Assembly (NCBI GenBank): GCA_026545225.1
Contig: CM048850.1
Coordinates: forward strand, 29,441,797-29,505,796
Reading direction: 5' to 3'
Source of the DNA: Cornus controversa
Taxonomy: Eukaryota > Streptophyta > Magnoliopsida > Cornales > Cornaceae
DNA: 64,000 nucleotides
Shown piece by piece: positions 11,472 to 22,500 of the stretch. The first letter of the stretch is position 1. The number at the start of each line of letters is the position of its first letter. Both the position numbers and the translations under genes were made by a program. The notes under the pieces are model-generated. The model saw nothing but the letters and a program-made list of their open reading frames with translations, ran no database searches and was not told the DNA's origin.

Positions 11472-12680
11472 TTCTAGACTCAGTGATCAACGACCTAACA
11501 TACACTAAAATGACTCACAAAAACACCAACCAAATAAACAAGCAAATTTTTTTTTTTTTTTTTTCAAATTTAATTCAAGGTTAGTGATTTCTATTTTTAT
11601 TTTTTTATTTTTTATTTTCCTAAAGAATTATCTGGACTAGTTCCAAAATAATTCTTACCTAGTTAGACAGCTTCTACTCCCTTTCAGAGGAACTAGAGGA
11701 TTACCAGTTAAGCCCCACCAACAATACAACCAGGAAAGTTTCTAAGATAGATTGGAGGGGTCACAAATGGTCCCACTTAAAAACCAATCTCCTCAGAACT
11801 TTCCTAGACATTGTGAAGTTGGAAGGTGCTCACTGGAGTTACCAAAAGTTAACTCTGTCCAAGAGGGTCCTATAAGCTATGTGAATTCCTATGGCCAATG
11901 TTTACTTGATTTTAAATTTAAACTAAATTTGGCTTGGGATAGACAAATGCAAGGAGATTTTTAACCTAGTTGGGCAAGGAATTGGTGATGAAATCCAATC
12001 CTTATCTTGTTGGGGGTTTGTGCCCTTACTAAAATTTTAATGCAAGAGTGTTAAATTAAAATGCACAAACAAAACACACCATAAAAACAAAAGTAAAATA
12101 AAAAATAAAAAGTGAGTGAGTGTGTGATATTTCTTCTTTTTTTTTTTTTTTTAAATAGAGAGAAAAAAAATAAAAAAATAAACTTGAAGAAAGTGTGACC
12201 CTAAGGCTATTTCTAAGTTATTCTATCCTAAAGTTCTCATGCAAAAATTATCAACCTAAAACAAAAATCTATGTTTTCCTAATCTAAGAAAATAAAAATA
12301 TAAATAAACGAAAAGAAAAAAAAAATGTACTTACTTGGATTCCAAAGTAGTGCCCAAGAACATGCGAAAAAGGCAATTTTCAACAATACCACCTATAGAA
12401 TTCAAAAAGTATCAGGTAAAATAATAACAATAAAATAAAACTAAAACTAAACTAAGAAAAATAATAATAAAAATAAAATAACTAAAACTAAAACTAAAAC
12501 TAAACTATAATAATAAAGAAAAAGTTTTTTTTAAAAAAAAAAAACCTAGAACAAATAATTAAAATTGGAAAGATTTTTTTTTTCTTTTTTAAAAATAATA
12601 AAACAAAAGAAAAAAAAAACTAAATTATAACTAGTAGAAGAATTAAATCAATCGAAATTTGATTAGTTTTCTTGTTTGCA

Positions 12681-12699
12681 ATCCCCGGCAACGGCGCCA
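12681..12699 (-). promoter_or_regulatory. Primer-binding site, tRNA-Asp type
   Basis: The + strand reads ATCCCCGGCAACGGCGCCA, which matches the last 19 bases of plant tRNA-Asp(GTC) including CCA as I remember it. On the element's strand this is the complementary primer site, a few bases from the 5' LTR. Confidence 0.9.
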
Positions 12700-12705
12700 A
12701 AAACT

Positions 12706-14098
12706 TGATGTTGTTTTAAAATTGTTAAATAACTCGCAAGTGTACGAATCTATTAAAGTATAGTTGGACAAGAACGAGGTCGAACCCAAGGGAATGCTTT
12801 GAGAAGAAAAACTAACACAAATTCAAATTAATTTAAAACTAATCTAGTTTAAACAAAAGTTGATTGATTTGAGATAAATTAAACTAACATGTAAATAAAA
12901 TAACACTATTGAAATCAAACAAAGAAAATAACTAAGGTTTTGGATTCCACCACCATTAAATCCATGAAGTTTTTAATATTCATTTATTTATTCCCAAAGT
13001 TAGAGTAGCAATCAAGAAATCAATCTATTACTCACTCAAGATTTAACAATAAAGCACTATGAAAAATATATCAAAAAGGTAGATTTTTCTTCGCTTCACT
13101 AGTGTAAAATTCTAAGCATCCTATGTATCCAATTTAATGAAAAACATAAGATCAAAGATTATCACTTTTAAGAAATACAAACCCAAGCTTAGATTAATTA
13201 TAATACCTTCTAACTACCACATATACATGATATAGATGGTGAAAGAACTATAAAATAATTAATCACAAGAAGCGAAAATCATAAGAATTTAAATCATACA
13301 CATGAGAATCAATTAATGAACAAAAGAACTTCACTTCATTAATGGAGGTTTCCTCCTCAACCTTAGTTGAGGAGTTTAGTTACACATGATAGAAGAAGAA
13401 GATAACAAATAAATAAAAGACATAATAAAATAAATAAAACCCGGATTGTCTCTGTCTTCTCTGTCTTGGCCTCCACTTCTTTTCTCTCCCAAAACAGCCT
13501 CCAATTCACCTCTTTATACCCCAAGAGAATACATAAAGTCCTAATCCAATTAGGAGATAAAGTCCTAATCCAATTAGGAGACAATTAGGGTTTTCCCGCA
13601 GCCCTAAATAGGTAGATTTTTCTACTGCCTTTTGGCCCAAGTTTTGACCCAGTAGAAGTCCGATTTACAAAATTTACGTGAAATACAAAAGTGTCCAGAA
13701 TCGAATTTCGTTCAACCAGTGTAGGAATTAAGTCGAATTAACACTCATAAATAAGGTTTTCAGTCCACTTTCCAAAACGGGATTAAAACTGGATTAAGTG
13801 TAGAATTGGGCTTCAGGCCCGTAATCTTCTTAAGCAGTTGTAATTCTCTAGAACCTCTTCCTTGGGCTGATTTGAGTTAAAATATGGAGTTGAATGGACT
13901 CATTAGATGTAGGCTTCATATAACCTTCTTGGATATCATCTTTAAAAGCCCAAAATCATGGTCTTATCAGAAATAATCATTAAGGCCCTGAAAAAGACAG
14001 AAAACACAAAAACAGAGTAAAATCACATATAAATTATCAGTAAGAGAATAAAATATGTAAATTAAGAGGCTAGAATGCGTAATATTCAACGCCGATCA
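12706..14098 (-). repeat. LTR of the Athila-like element (5' LTR in element orientation)
   Basis: A 1393-bp LTR, the same length as the other copy and about 99.4% identical by eye. It is followed by the CTTTG target duplication at 14099-14103. Confidence 0.93.
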
Positions 14099-14103
14099 CT
14101 TTG

Positions 14104-15903
14104 AACAAAGAGTCAGTACAAAAATCAAACAGATCAAAGGTTCTATGCTCTCCAAAGCAGGTCGGGAAATCTTGTTACAATCTGTTCTTGCATCTCTTCC
14201 TACCGTCTCGATGTCTTGCTTTAAACTCCCAGTCAAGATTTGTGATTCCTTGAAAAAGAATATGTCGAATTTCTGGTGGTCAGACACTAAAGAAAACTCT
14301 CACTCTCACTGGATCAGTTGGGACTCCCTATGCTTAAGTAAAAAGGATAGAGGTCTTGGTTTTAAGGACATTCAATCTTTCAATCTTGCTTTATTATCAA
14401 AGCTTGCTTGGCGCCTTTTCTCTAAAGAAAGATTCTTTATTGTTCAAGATCCTAAAAGCCAGGTATTTCAAGGACTGCTCATTCTTAGAAGCTCCTTGTA
14501 ATTCCTCAGTTTCATGGATTTGGTGAGGCATTCATGCTTCCAAAGCTGTTATTCTGAAAGGTAAGAAATGGTCAGTGGAAAACGGAGCTAAAATCAACTG
14601 TTGGCTTGATCCCTGGCTTCCCGACTCGTCAAATTTTCACATCTCCACTCCCATCCGGCCTAATTGTCATATTCACACAGTGTAAGATCTTACTAGACAA
14701 AATCCCTATCAATGGAATGTTCCTTTTATTAAAATGATTTTCAATCAACGAGATGCCGACCAAATTCTTCAAATCCCTCTACGAGAGGAGGGTGGAGATG
14801 ACATAATCATCTAGGGGGGCTCTTCAAATGAAAAATTTTCTATCAAAAGTGCTTATAAAATTGCTTATGATCTAAAATTTCCCCATCCTGATTCATCTCA
14901 AGCTGCTAGCAGTAGTAATACTTTTGATCATATCCCTAAATGGTCTGATATATGGAAAATCAAGATGAAGAGAAAAATTCAGTTCTTTTTATGGCAATGT
15001 GAACATGATTGCCTTCCAGTTCTTTGCAATCTGAAGTCTAAAAGGATTGTGAACAATAGTACTTGCGAAATTTGTGATTCAGAGGAAGAATCAGTTTTTC
15101 ATCTCCTTTTTCGATGCCCTTTTGCTCAACTGGTATGACGCACTAGTCCTTTGAGGTTAGACTTTAAATCTATCCATTGTGTTTCTTGGGCCCAAATTTG
15201 GAACTTCATCTCTTGTCACTAGAAATATCATCCTGATCATTCAAGTTTCAAGAGTTTTTTCTCTTTTCTTTGCTGGTAATTATGGAAAAGCCGTAATGAT
15301 TGGCATTTTAATTAAATTTGTTGGGAGCCCAAAGCTGTTGTCGATCGTGCTCTATTTTGCTTCAATGAATTCAGAGAAGTTGCTTTTTAAGACTCCCTTT
15401 TAGATCCTTGTCTTAATCATACTCCATCTTTCCCTCGATCTTGGACTCCTCCAATGGATGGCCGTTTAAAGCTCAATATTGATGCTGCTGTTCCTTTTAA
15501 TTTGCAAGGCATGGGTGGTGGATTTGTTCTCCGAAACGACATGGGTCATACTATTCGGGTTGCTTCCATGTTCCATGAAGGAAAACACTCTCCAGAAGTA
15601 GCTAAGGCCAGAGCTTTCAGAAAAGGCTTGCAGCTTCTTACATGTTGGAGATATGAGAATATTGATGTTGAATCTGATTGCCTAAACATTGTTCAATTTT
15701 CTCCTTCCAATGAGCTCTCCTCTGATCTCCTTGAAGATATAAAGCATATTCTGAAGTCTAATCCTAATCTTAGACTCGTCTGGGCTCCTCGATCAGCCAA
15801 CAAATCAGCCCACCTTCTTAGCCAATGGGCTGTTCGAAATATGGTTTCTGACTTAATTTGGGACTCTTGGCCCCCTTTGGCTTATTGCATCTTTGGATGG
15901 TGA
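14104..15903 (+). pseudogene. LINE ORF2 3' part: thumb, zf-RVT and RNase H
   Basis: Coding sequence of the L1 LINE resumes right after the target duplication with EQRVSTKIKQIKG and then SKAGREILLQSV, a conserved motif downstream of the RT. Near 14940-15130 there is a zf-RVT-like zinc-binding region (KWSDIWKIKMKRKIQFFLW, then CEICDSEEESVFHLLFRC). The last 149 codons (15454-15903) form an RNase H domain: LNIDAAV (Asp), EVAKARAF (Glu), VESDCLN (Asp), and RSANKSAHLLSQWA, where related proteins usually have Asp instead of His. Several stops and frame changes lie between 14500 and 15450. RNase H at the ORF2 C-terminus is a known trait of plant L1 elements. Confidence 0.85.
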
Positions 15904-15942
15904 TCTTCCTTCTTCTTCTTAGCTTTCTCTTGTATTGGCAGG

Positions 15943-15969
15943 AAAAAAAAAAAAAACTTCAAATATCTG
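15943..15969 (+). repeat. LINE poly(A) tail and right target-site duplication
   Basis: Fourteen A's (15943-15956) end the LINE, followed by the 13-bp duplication CTTCAAATATCTG (15957-15969), which matches 1403-1415. Confidence 0.9.
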
Positions 15970-16414
15970 CATTGTAATGCTGATAAAACAGCTCAATTCT
16001 ATTTCTACATTAAAATATTGAATTGTAGAAGTAGCAACAACGCAATCATATTCAAATCGGCCTTCCTCCTCCAGCGCCTATGGCATGTGCGATTTGCGCC
16101 ATTAAACATGAAAGAGATCCAAAAGGGCAATTTCGACATTTAAAAGTTTGACAGAAAGATGCGACGTAATCGGGTCGGGTATAATTTACATACCGGACAC
16201 CTATCCGATCAAGAACGATTAAATAGAGTCTTGGTAGTGGTGAATTACTGAATTCCCAAAGTCCATGTGCTGATTAATAATTTCTCATTAATGTCAATCT
16301 GGTTTACACGCACACGTTGTATATATGAAAATGATTTTGGATTGTTTCGTGTAGAGTCTGATCTCAGAGATCCAGAAGGCCATTTCTGTTCGAAGTTCTC
16401 GAACAAATCCAGAA
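15970..16414 (+). promoter_or_regulatory. Promoter region and 5' UTR of the coiled-coil protein gene
   Basis: 445 bp between the LINE duplication and the start codon. A TATA-type element TATATATG lies at 16320-16327, 88 bp before the ATG, so transcription might begin near 16350. An ACACGTTG element (ACGT core) lies just upstream at about 16312. Sequence further upstream was moved about 14.5 kb away by the LINE and its nested insertion. This is an inference from position and motif only. Confidence 0.5.
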
Positions 16415-16510
16415 ATGGCCACCGATACCAATACTAGACCTTCTCTCCTACCTGAGATCGGACCTGATGGCCTCGCGAGAGAAGCCCCCGTCATCGCCTA
16501 CACCGAGAAG
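16415..16510 (+). CDS. Exon 1 of the coiled-coil protein gene
   Basis: Codes residues 1-32, [16 protein letters not shown] through AYTEK, and ends in phase 0 at AAG|GTTTCT. The ATG was chosen because the conserved LLPEIGPDG stretch follows within ten residues and no in-frame upstream ATG extends it. Confidence 0.85.
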
Positions 16511-19500
16511 GTTTCTTTCTCCCTCTCTACATATATGCCTATATATATGTTGAGTTTTGTATGGAATTTGTGTGTGTGTTGGTGAATGTATTGGAAGTAT
16601 TTGTGAGTTTGTGTTCAATGTGACAGATAATCGCGGAAGAGCAGCTTTCATTAAAGAAGTAAGTCGAAACTTACTTCTGATTTTCTTCGGATTTGTTCCT
16701 GTTTATGTTTGCATCATTCATAATTGTGTCAATTATGCTCAAAGTTGTGGTATCAGCTATTTTTGTTCTTTGCTGAAGGTTAATTGACAGTTCTTTACCT
16801 TAAAATAATACATGCATATATGCATTTCATACTTTCAGTTGCTGAGAAGTTATAGGAGAAGAAACGTAAACTAAATATCCAGATTCAGAATTTAAAATTT
16901 TACTCAGATGATCCTAGTTCCACTATGTGATTTGCTTGGACTGAATTTTCAGTTTTCAGGTAATGAAACGACCGACAAATTTAAGTTGAAATTTTTTCCA
17001 ATTTTTTCTCCATTATCACAGCAATCAAATTGTCATAGGTAATTAAAAGGCGACATGAGATGAATATAGTGGAACAGTCGATGGAGTAAGATATTTTTTT
17101 GTCACAACTAGAAGTCTTGTTAGAATATGAACATGCTGATAACAGTCATTTTGATTAGATAGTGGTCTACAATCTGCATGAGGAGCTAAATTCTCTGTCA
17201 TGATCAACTAAAGTTCATTTGGGATCCGGTCACTAGTGTGATGGCTAGTTACTATCTTTGTTTTTAGCATGTAATATGTACATATGTTGATATAAAAAGA
17301 AGTATTTACCATTATGTTGAATAGGGTATCCATAATTTATTTGTTCCTTCATCATCTGATATTTAATGTTTTTATTCTTCAAATGTTTTGCTTGATCTTC
17401 TTCTGATATTTCCTCAGATATATTGAAGAAAATTATTCTAAAATTCGTGATGTTGAACGAGAGCTGACAAATCTTTCATTGGAGATGAAACTCACAGCTG
17501 GGCCGAAGAAGGCAGGTTGGTACATTTCAATGTTAAAATTTTCTCACTTTGAAATTTTGTGGATGTTTTCTTTGATGGGATGTTAGTTGATTGATTATTG
17601 CTGTTCCTCTTATGTGTTGCATATAACTTAAGCACTTGAACACATGAGAAAGAAAATAGAAATGTCAACCGAGAGAATTCGTGTTGCTAAGCTGAAGGAA
17701 GAACAAGCACGGAAGGTTTGCTTCTCTTAAGTAGTAGACTCAGCTACTGTTTTTGTTTAACATTTAAAATATTTTTACTAATCATTAGACAACATGTTTC
17801 ACAGTACATATATACTTCCTATATTGCCTTTATATGTTGCTCCTTGAAAAACTATATAGTTCTAAATTTTACCGATTACTAGTGAGATATAATTATTTAT
17901 CTAGAGCGTTTCTGAAAACTCTCTCATATGATAAATGTGAACAGGAATTAGAATTAGGTGAATCTGTGCACTATCTAAAACGAAAAAAGGTCGGATAATT
18001 GCAGTGATCGTAACCCAAGGTTCTAATACATTGGAGAGCATGTGATTAATTAGACCTAGAGGGGGTTGAACAGGTTTTGTGAATATTAATTTGCAACTAA
18101 CTTTTTGAATTATCGTTAATCTTTATTTAAAATTCTGTTCATTAGTTGATTACGTATCTCATTTCAATCACATAAGCATATAAAACAATAAGTAAAATAA
18201 TGTAGAGACATAGTATGTTTTACGTGAAAATCCCTAAATTGGAAAAAACCACAGGCCCTACGTAATCTACTTCTCCACGAATGCTCAAATATTTTGCTTA
18301 ATTGTTTGATCGGTTAAATTGATTTGCCTCGATAGTCTGATGTACTTCCCTTTGTTGAACCCTCAATCATATATAATGAAATCTAAAGAAAATCTTAGAT
18401 TAAGTGAACAAAGGATCTCTCTCGATTTTTCTCTCTCTAGATAATAAGAGGCTTGTATCCATACCCTAGACTAACTATAAACCCATATTTGTAGCTAATA
18501 TAGGTAGCCTAGATGTTTTCATCATCATCATCATCATCATCCATGCCTTAATCCCATATGAATGGGGTCGGCCACATGAATTTTCTCTTTAAGCTTTTCT
18601 ATGACTTGCCATGTCACCTACTATATTTAACTTTTTAAAATTATACTTAATACCTTATATTACAACTAATCTTCCTTGTTTGACCCACGCATCTCTAGGT
18701 CTCTGATGTATGCGTCCAGACCATCTAAGTCTACTCTCTCAAATTTTCTCACCAATGGATGTTGTAACTATTTTTTCTCACATTTTCATTCGTGATTTCT
18801 CTTCTAGTCACTCCATTTATCCATCTTAACATTCTCATTTCCGCTACATGAAGATGTAACACTCCGCTTCATACAACATAGTTGGTATAATAACAGTCCT
18901 ATAGAATTTCCCTTTCAACTTATGTGTTATTCTTTTATCATATAAAATCCCACTAACTTGTCTCCATTTTGTCCAACCCCACTTCAATTCTACTAGTTAC
19001 ATCTCTATCTATATCTCCATCCTTTTGTATTATCAATCCTAGATAACGAAAGTGGTTGTTTTGAGTAATCTTTTGGTTTTGGAGTGCTAAAATTATATTA
19101 TCAATGTCCAAATCTTTATTAAATTTACACTTCATATACTCGGTTTTAGTGTGACTAATTCTCATACCTTTCGATTCTAAAGCATTTCTCCACATTTCTA
19201 GTTTTATTGCTAAGTTCTCTTTGGAGGTATGCAAGAGAACGATATTATCGGCAAACATCATGCACCATGGAATCTCGGTTTAAAATTCTTTTTGTTATGT
19301 TGTGGCCCGAATTTTGTCTAGACCCGGGTCGCGTTGCGACCCGGTTTGACCCGAAAAATGGGCTTTGTGTGATGACCTGTTTTTTGCTTGCGGGTTTTGG
19401 ATCTAGATTAGGACTCTTGTAGTCCGATATATAAGGGCATCTAAGGGTTTGGAGTGAGGACGAGAGAAAATATTGAAAACGCAAAAAGAGAGTGAGAGAG

Positions 19501-22500
19501 CGAGAGCTAGGGTTTGAGGTTGAAACTTGTAATCTCCTGAATTTCACATAGTGAACTTTGGCCAGATCTTCGCCGTGGACGTAGGCACACTGCCGAACTG
19601 CGTAAATTCTTGTATTCTGTCTGTTGTGCTTGTTTCATTTTGTGTTGTGTTTCGTGATTGTGCTTGATTCGCGACAGTTTTTCACAACACTTTTGTTATT
19701 TCATCTAAGATTATTGAAAATAGATATAAGCTTAGCACCGATCCTTGGTGCAATCCTACGTTTTAGAACCTGTTCAAAAAGAGTACTTTGAAAAGCCATT
19801 TCTTAAAAACAAGTTTAAATAAATATTTTGAGCCTCTTCAAGATCTAAACTAGGTCATCTAAGGTCTTTCTAAGGTCATTTACCAGTGCCCTAGATATGT
19901 GATTGGGTATATGGATTTCTTGTAGTGTTCTTCGTGAATCTTTGTTTCTATAGCCTTCAACGATTGTACTCTTCATCACAATTGACACTTTGACACATTA
20001 CAACTAAGGTTTTGAGTAGGAAATTGCCAACACATGGCTCATATACTAAACAATCTCCACCTTGGCAATTCTAAAACAAAATTGAACTGTACATACATAA
20101 GAATGATGGACTCAATCGTAAAACCCAATGACCCTTGTATGTATGTAAAAAGAAATTAAAAGCTCAATCACGAACTTAATCAACTTAATCTTGATCAACA
20201 TCAAATTATGCTTTTCTATTATTTGCAACACACAAATATAACAAACGTACCCAAGCATAATATTATCCAATAAACATGAACATAAAAATCATGATATATA
20301 AAGCAACAAATCATAAACACGCATGACCCAGCTTTATTATATCTAGTTAGCTCAAAACTTAACACAAATATCTCATCTCTCCCCGTTAATATGCCATCCC
20401 ATTTATGTACACTTTGTCCCCCTTTTTTGGCATGGAATTGATAAAAAGGTTAAGAGAAACAATTAGGGGAGTCAAATACAACAAGAAAAACAAACTATTT
20501 ACACTATTTAAATTGATTTTTTTTTGAACTTTTGTAAAAAAGAAATAAGTACTTAATTATTATGCATTAAGAGAACTTTATCATTATTGAACAACATAAG
20601 GGCATCTAAGGGTTTGGAGGGATCGATGAGAGAAAACACAAAAACCGCAGAAAGAGAGTGAGAGAGCGAGAGCTATGGTTTGGGTTGAAACTTGTAATCT
20701 CCTGATTTTCACATAGTGAAATCTTTTACTGGATCTTTGCCGTAGACGTAGGCACATCGCCGAACCACGTAAATTCTTGTGTTCTTTGTGTTGTGCTTGA
20801 TTCGTTTTGTGTCGTATTTCGTGATTGTGCTTGGTTTGCGATTATTTTTCACAACGAACTGGTATCAAAGCCATTGGTTCTAAGCTGGGATGTCGACCAA
20901 GTTTATGGAAATCGAGAAGTTTAACGGCATGAACGATTTCAACCTGTGGCGGATTAAGATGCAGGCCTGTTGGTTCAACATGGGATATCCAAGGCGCTGA
21001 AGGGAAAGGATGCATTGCCAGAAAAGTGGAAGGACAATCAGAAAGATGAGGCTATGGAGAAAGCACACAGTGTGATTCTATTGTGCTTGAGTAACGAAGT
21101 TTTGTGAGAAGTTTCTGGGGAAACTACGGCGGATGGGCTGTGGAGCAAGTTGGAATCCCGTTATATGACGAAGTCTCTTGCGAATTGCTTGTACCTAAAG
21201 AAGCGGTTGTTCACTCTTCAGATGCCGGAAGGTTCGTCTTTGAAAGACCACCTTGACAAGGTTAATGCTGTCATCATGGATTTGAAGAATATTGATGTTA
21301 AAATAGAGGATGAGGATCAGGCTATTATTCTGTTGTGTTCTCTACCACCCTCGTACGAGAACTTTGTCGATACAATGATGTATAGCAGAACTAATTTGTC
21401 CATGGAAGACGTGAAGGCATCTTTAAATTCTAAGGAGTTGCAGAGAAGGACGTTTGAGGGCAATACAAAAAGTTCGGCAGAGGGCTTGGTTATTAGAGGG
21501 AGAACGGATCAGAAGGGATGGTCTGGCAGCAAAGGTCATTCTAAGTCTAAGAACAAATCGAAGGTGCTTAAATGCTTCACTTGCCACAAGGAAGGGCACT
21601 TCAGGAAAGACTGTCTAGAGCGTAAGAAGGGAAAGGGAAAATCCTTAGAAGCCGCTGGAGTAGCTGTTGCAGAGGGTAGTGATTTAGATGGTGGTAGCGT
21701 TCTCACTATTTCTGCCCATGGCTCTAGCAATGAGTGGATACTTGATTCGGGTTGCTCGTATCACATTTGTCCTAACAGAGACTGGTTTAGCTCTTATCGT
21801 TCCATTGATGGAGGGCAAGTTCTGATGGGGAATAATGTGCCGTGCAAGGTTGTAGGTATCGGTACAGTTCGAATCAAGATGTTTGACAGTATAGTGAGAA
21901 CACTGACTGATGTCAGGCATGTTCCAGAACTGAAGAAGAATTTGATTTCTCTGGGTACGCTGGATTCCTTCGGCTGCAGTTGCAAGGCTGAAGGTGGAGT
22001 CATTAGGGTTTTAAAGGGTGCTCTCATGGTGATGAAGGGACTGAAGCAACATGATTTGTATGCTCTGCAGGGTAGCACAGTTACAGGTTCTGTTGCAATA
22101 TCGTCCTCGGATTCGGATATAGATACTACCTGGTTGTGGCATATGCGGTTGGGCCATATGAGTGAGAGGGGAATGGATGTTCTGAGTAAGCAGGGTTTGC
22201 TTGGTGGTCAGAAAACTGGAAAGCTGGATTTCTGTGAACATTGTGTCTTGGGGAAACAGTGCAGAATGAAGTTCAGTAAGGGAATTGACAAGACCAAGGG
22301 CACAGTGGATTATATCTATTATGATCTTTAGGGTCCTTCTCAGGTTAATTCACATGCTCGTGGTAGATACACGATGACATTGCTTGATGACTTTTCTCGA
22401 AAAGTTTGGGTTTATATTCTAAAACACAAGAATGAGGCCTTTGTCACGTTCAAGCAGTGGAAGACCTTAATTAAAAACAGACTGGAAAACAGGTTAAGCG

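Larger units (their letters stand above)
5609..14098 (-). mobile_element. Young gag-protease-only Athila-like LTR retrotransposon
   Basis: An 8490-bp element lies on the minus strand with two 1393-bp LTRs, both beginning TGATGTTGTT and ending CGCCGATCA. The primer site next to the right LTR matches the 3' end of plant tRNA-Asp, as in Athila-type Ty3 elements. A purine tract borders the left LTR. The internal region holds a single long gag-protease ORF (8973-11471) that looks whole. No reverse transcriptase, RNase H, integrase or envelope is present, so it would need enzymes from a related element (a non-autonomous, TR-GAG-like form). By eye the LTRs differ at about nine positions (about 0.6%). 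At an assumed 1.3e-8 substitutions per site per year this is roughly 0.25 million years. It sits inside the L1 LINE. Confidence 0.92.
1416..15956 (+). mobile_element. Full-length plant L1 LINE, split by an LTR element
   Basis: This is a non-LTR retrotransposon of the plant L1 type. It runs from the left target duplication to a 14-base poly(A) at 15943-15956. Subtracting the inserted LTR element (8490 bp plus one 5-bp duplication) leaves about 6046 bp, the usual full length for plant L1. ORF1 (DUF4283 and zinc knuckle) is near 1690-3230. ORF2 (APE endonuclease, reverse transcriptase, zf-RVT, RNase H) starts at 3271-3286 and resumes after the insertion at 14104, ending at 15903. Both ORFs carry stops or frame changes, so the copy is inactive. 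It sits just upstream of the host gene, in the same direction. Confidence 0.92.
18518..19735 (-). mobile_element. RTE-clade LINE, 5'-truncated, with a solo LTR inside
   Basis: On the minus strand, 18953-19261 codes a reverse transcriptase C-terminal part: [54 protein letters not shown]. This is the RTE form of the FADD box, with Asn for the second Asp. The coding part continues upstream beyond the nested solo LTR (EIPWC before MMFADN, and a short stretch at 19690-19735). The 3' end carries the (CAT)n tract typical of plant RTE elements and the AATGGGGTCGGCCACATG motif at about 18562-18580. It is 5'-truncated and inactive. Confidence 0.85.
17993..20052 (-). repeat. Left LTR of the outer Copia, interrupted
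   Basis: LTR sequence at 17993-18517 and about 19736-20052 aligns in order with 31644-31777 and 40553-41641. Shared blocks include the AGGTAGC stretch near 18505/41095 and the TTGAGTAGGAAATTGCCAAC stretch near 20012/41601. About 240 bp present in the right LTR is missing at the site where the RTE LINE lies. Confidence 0.75.
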
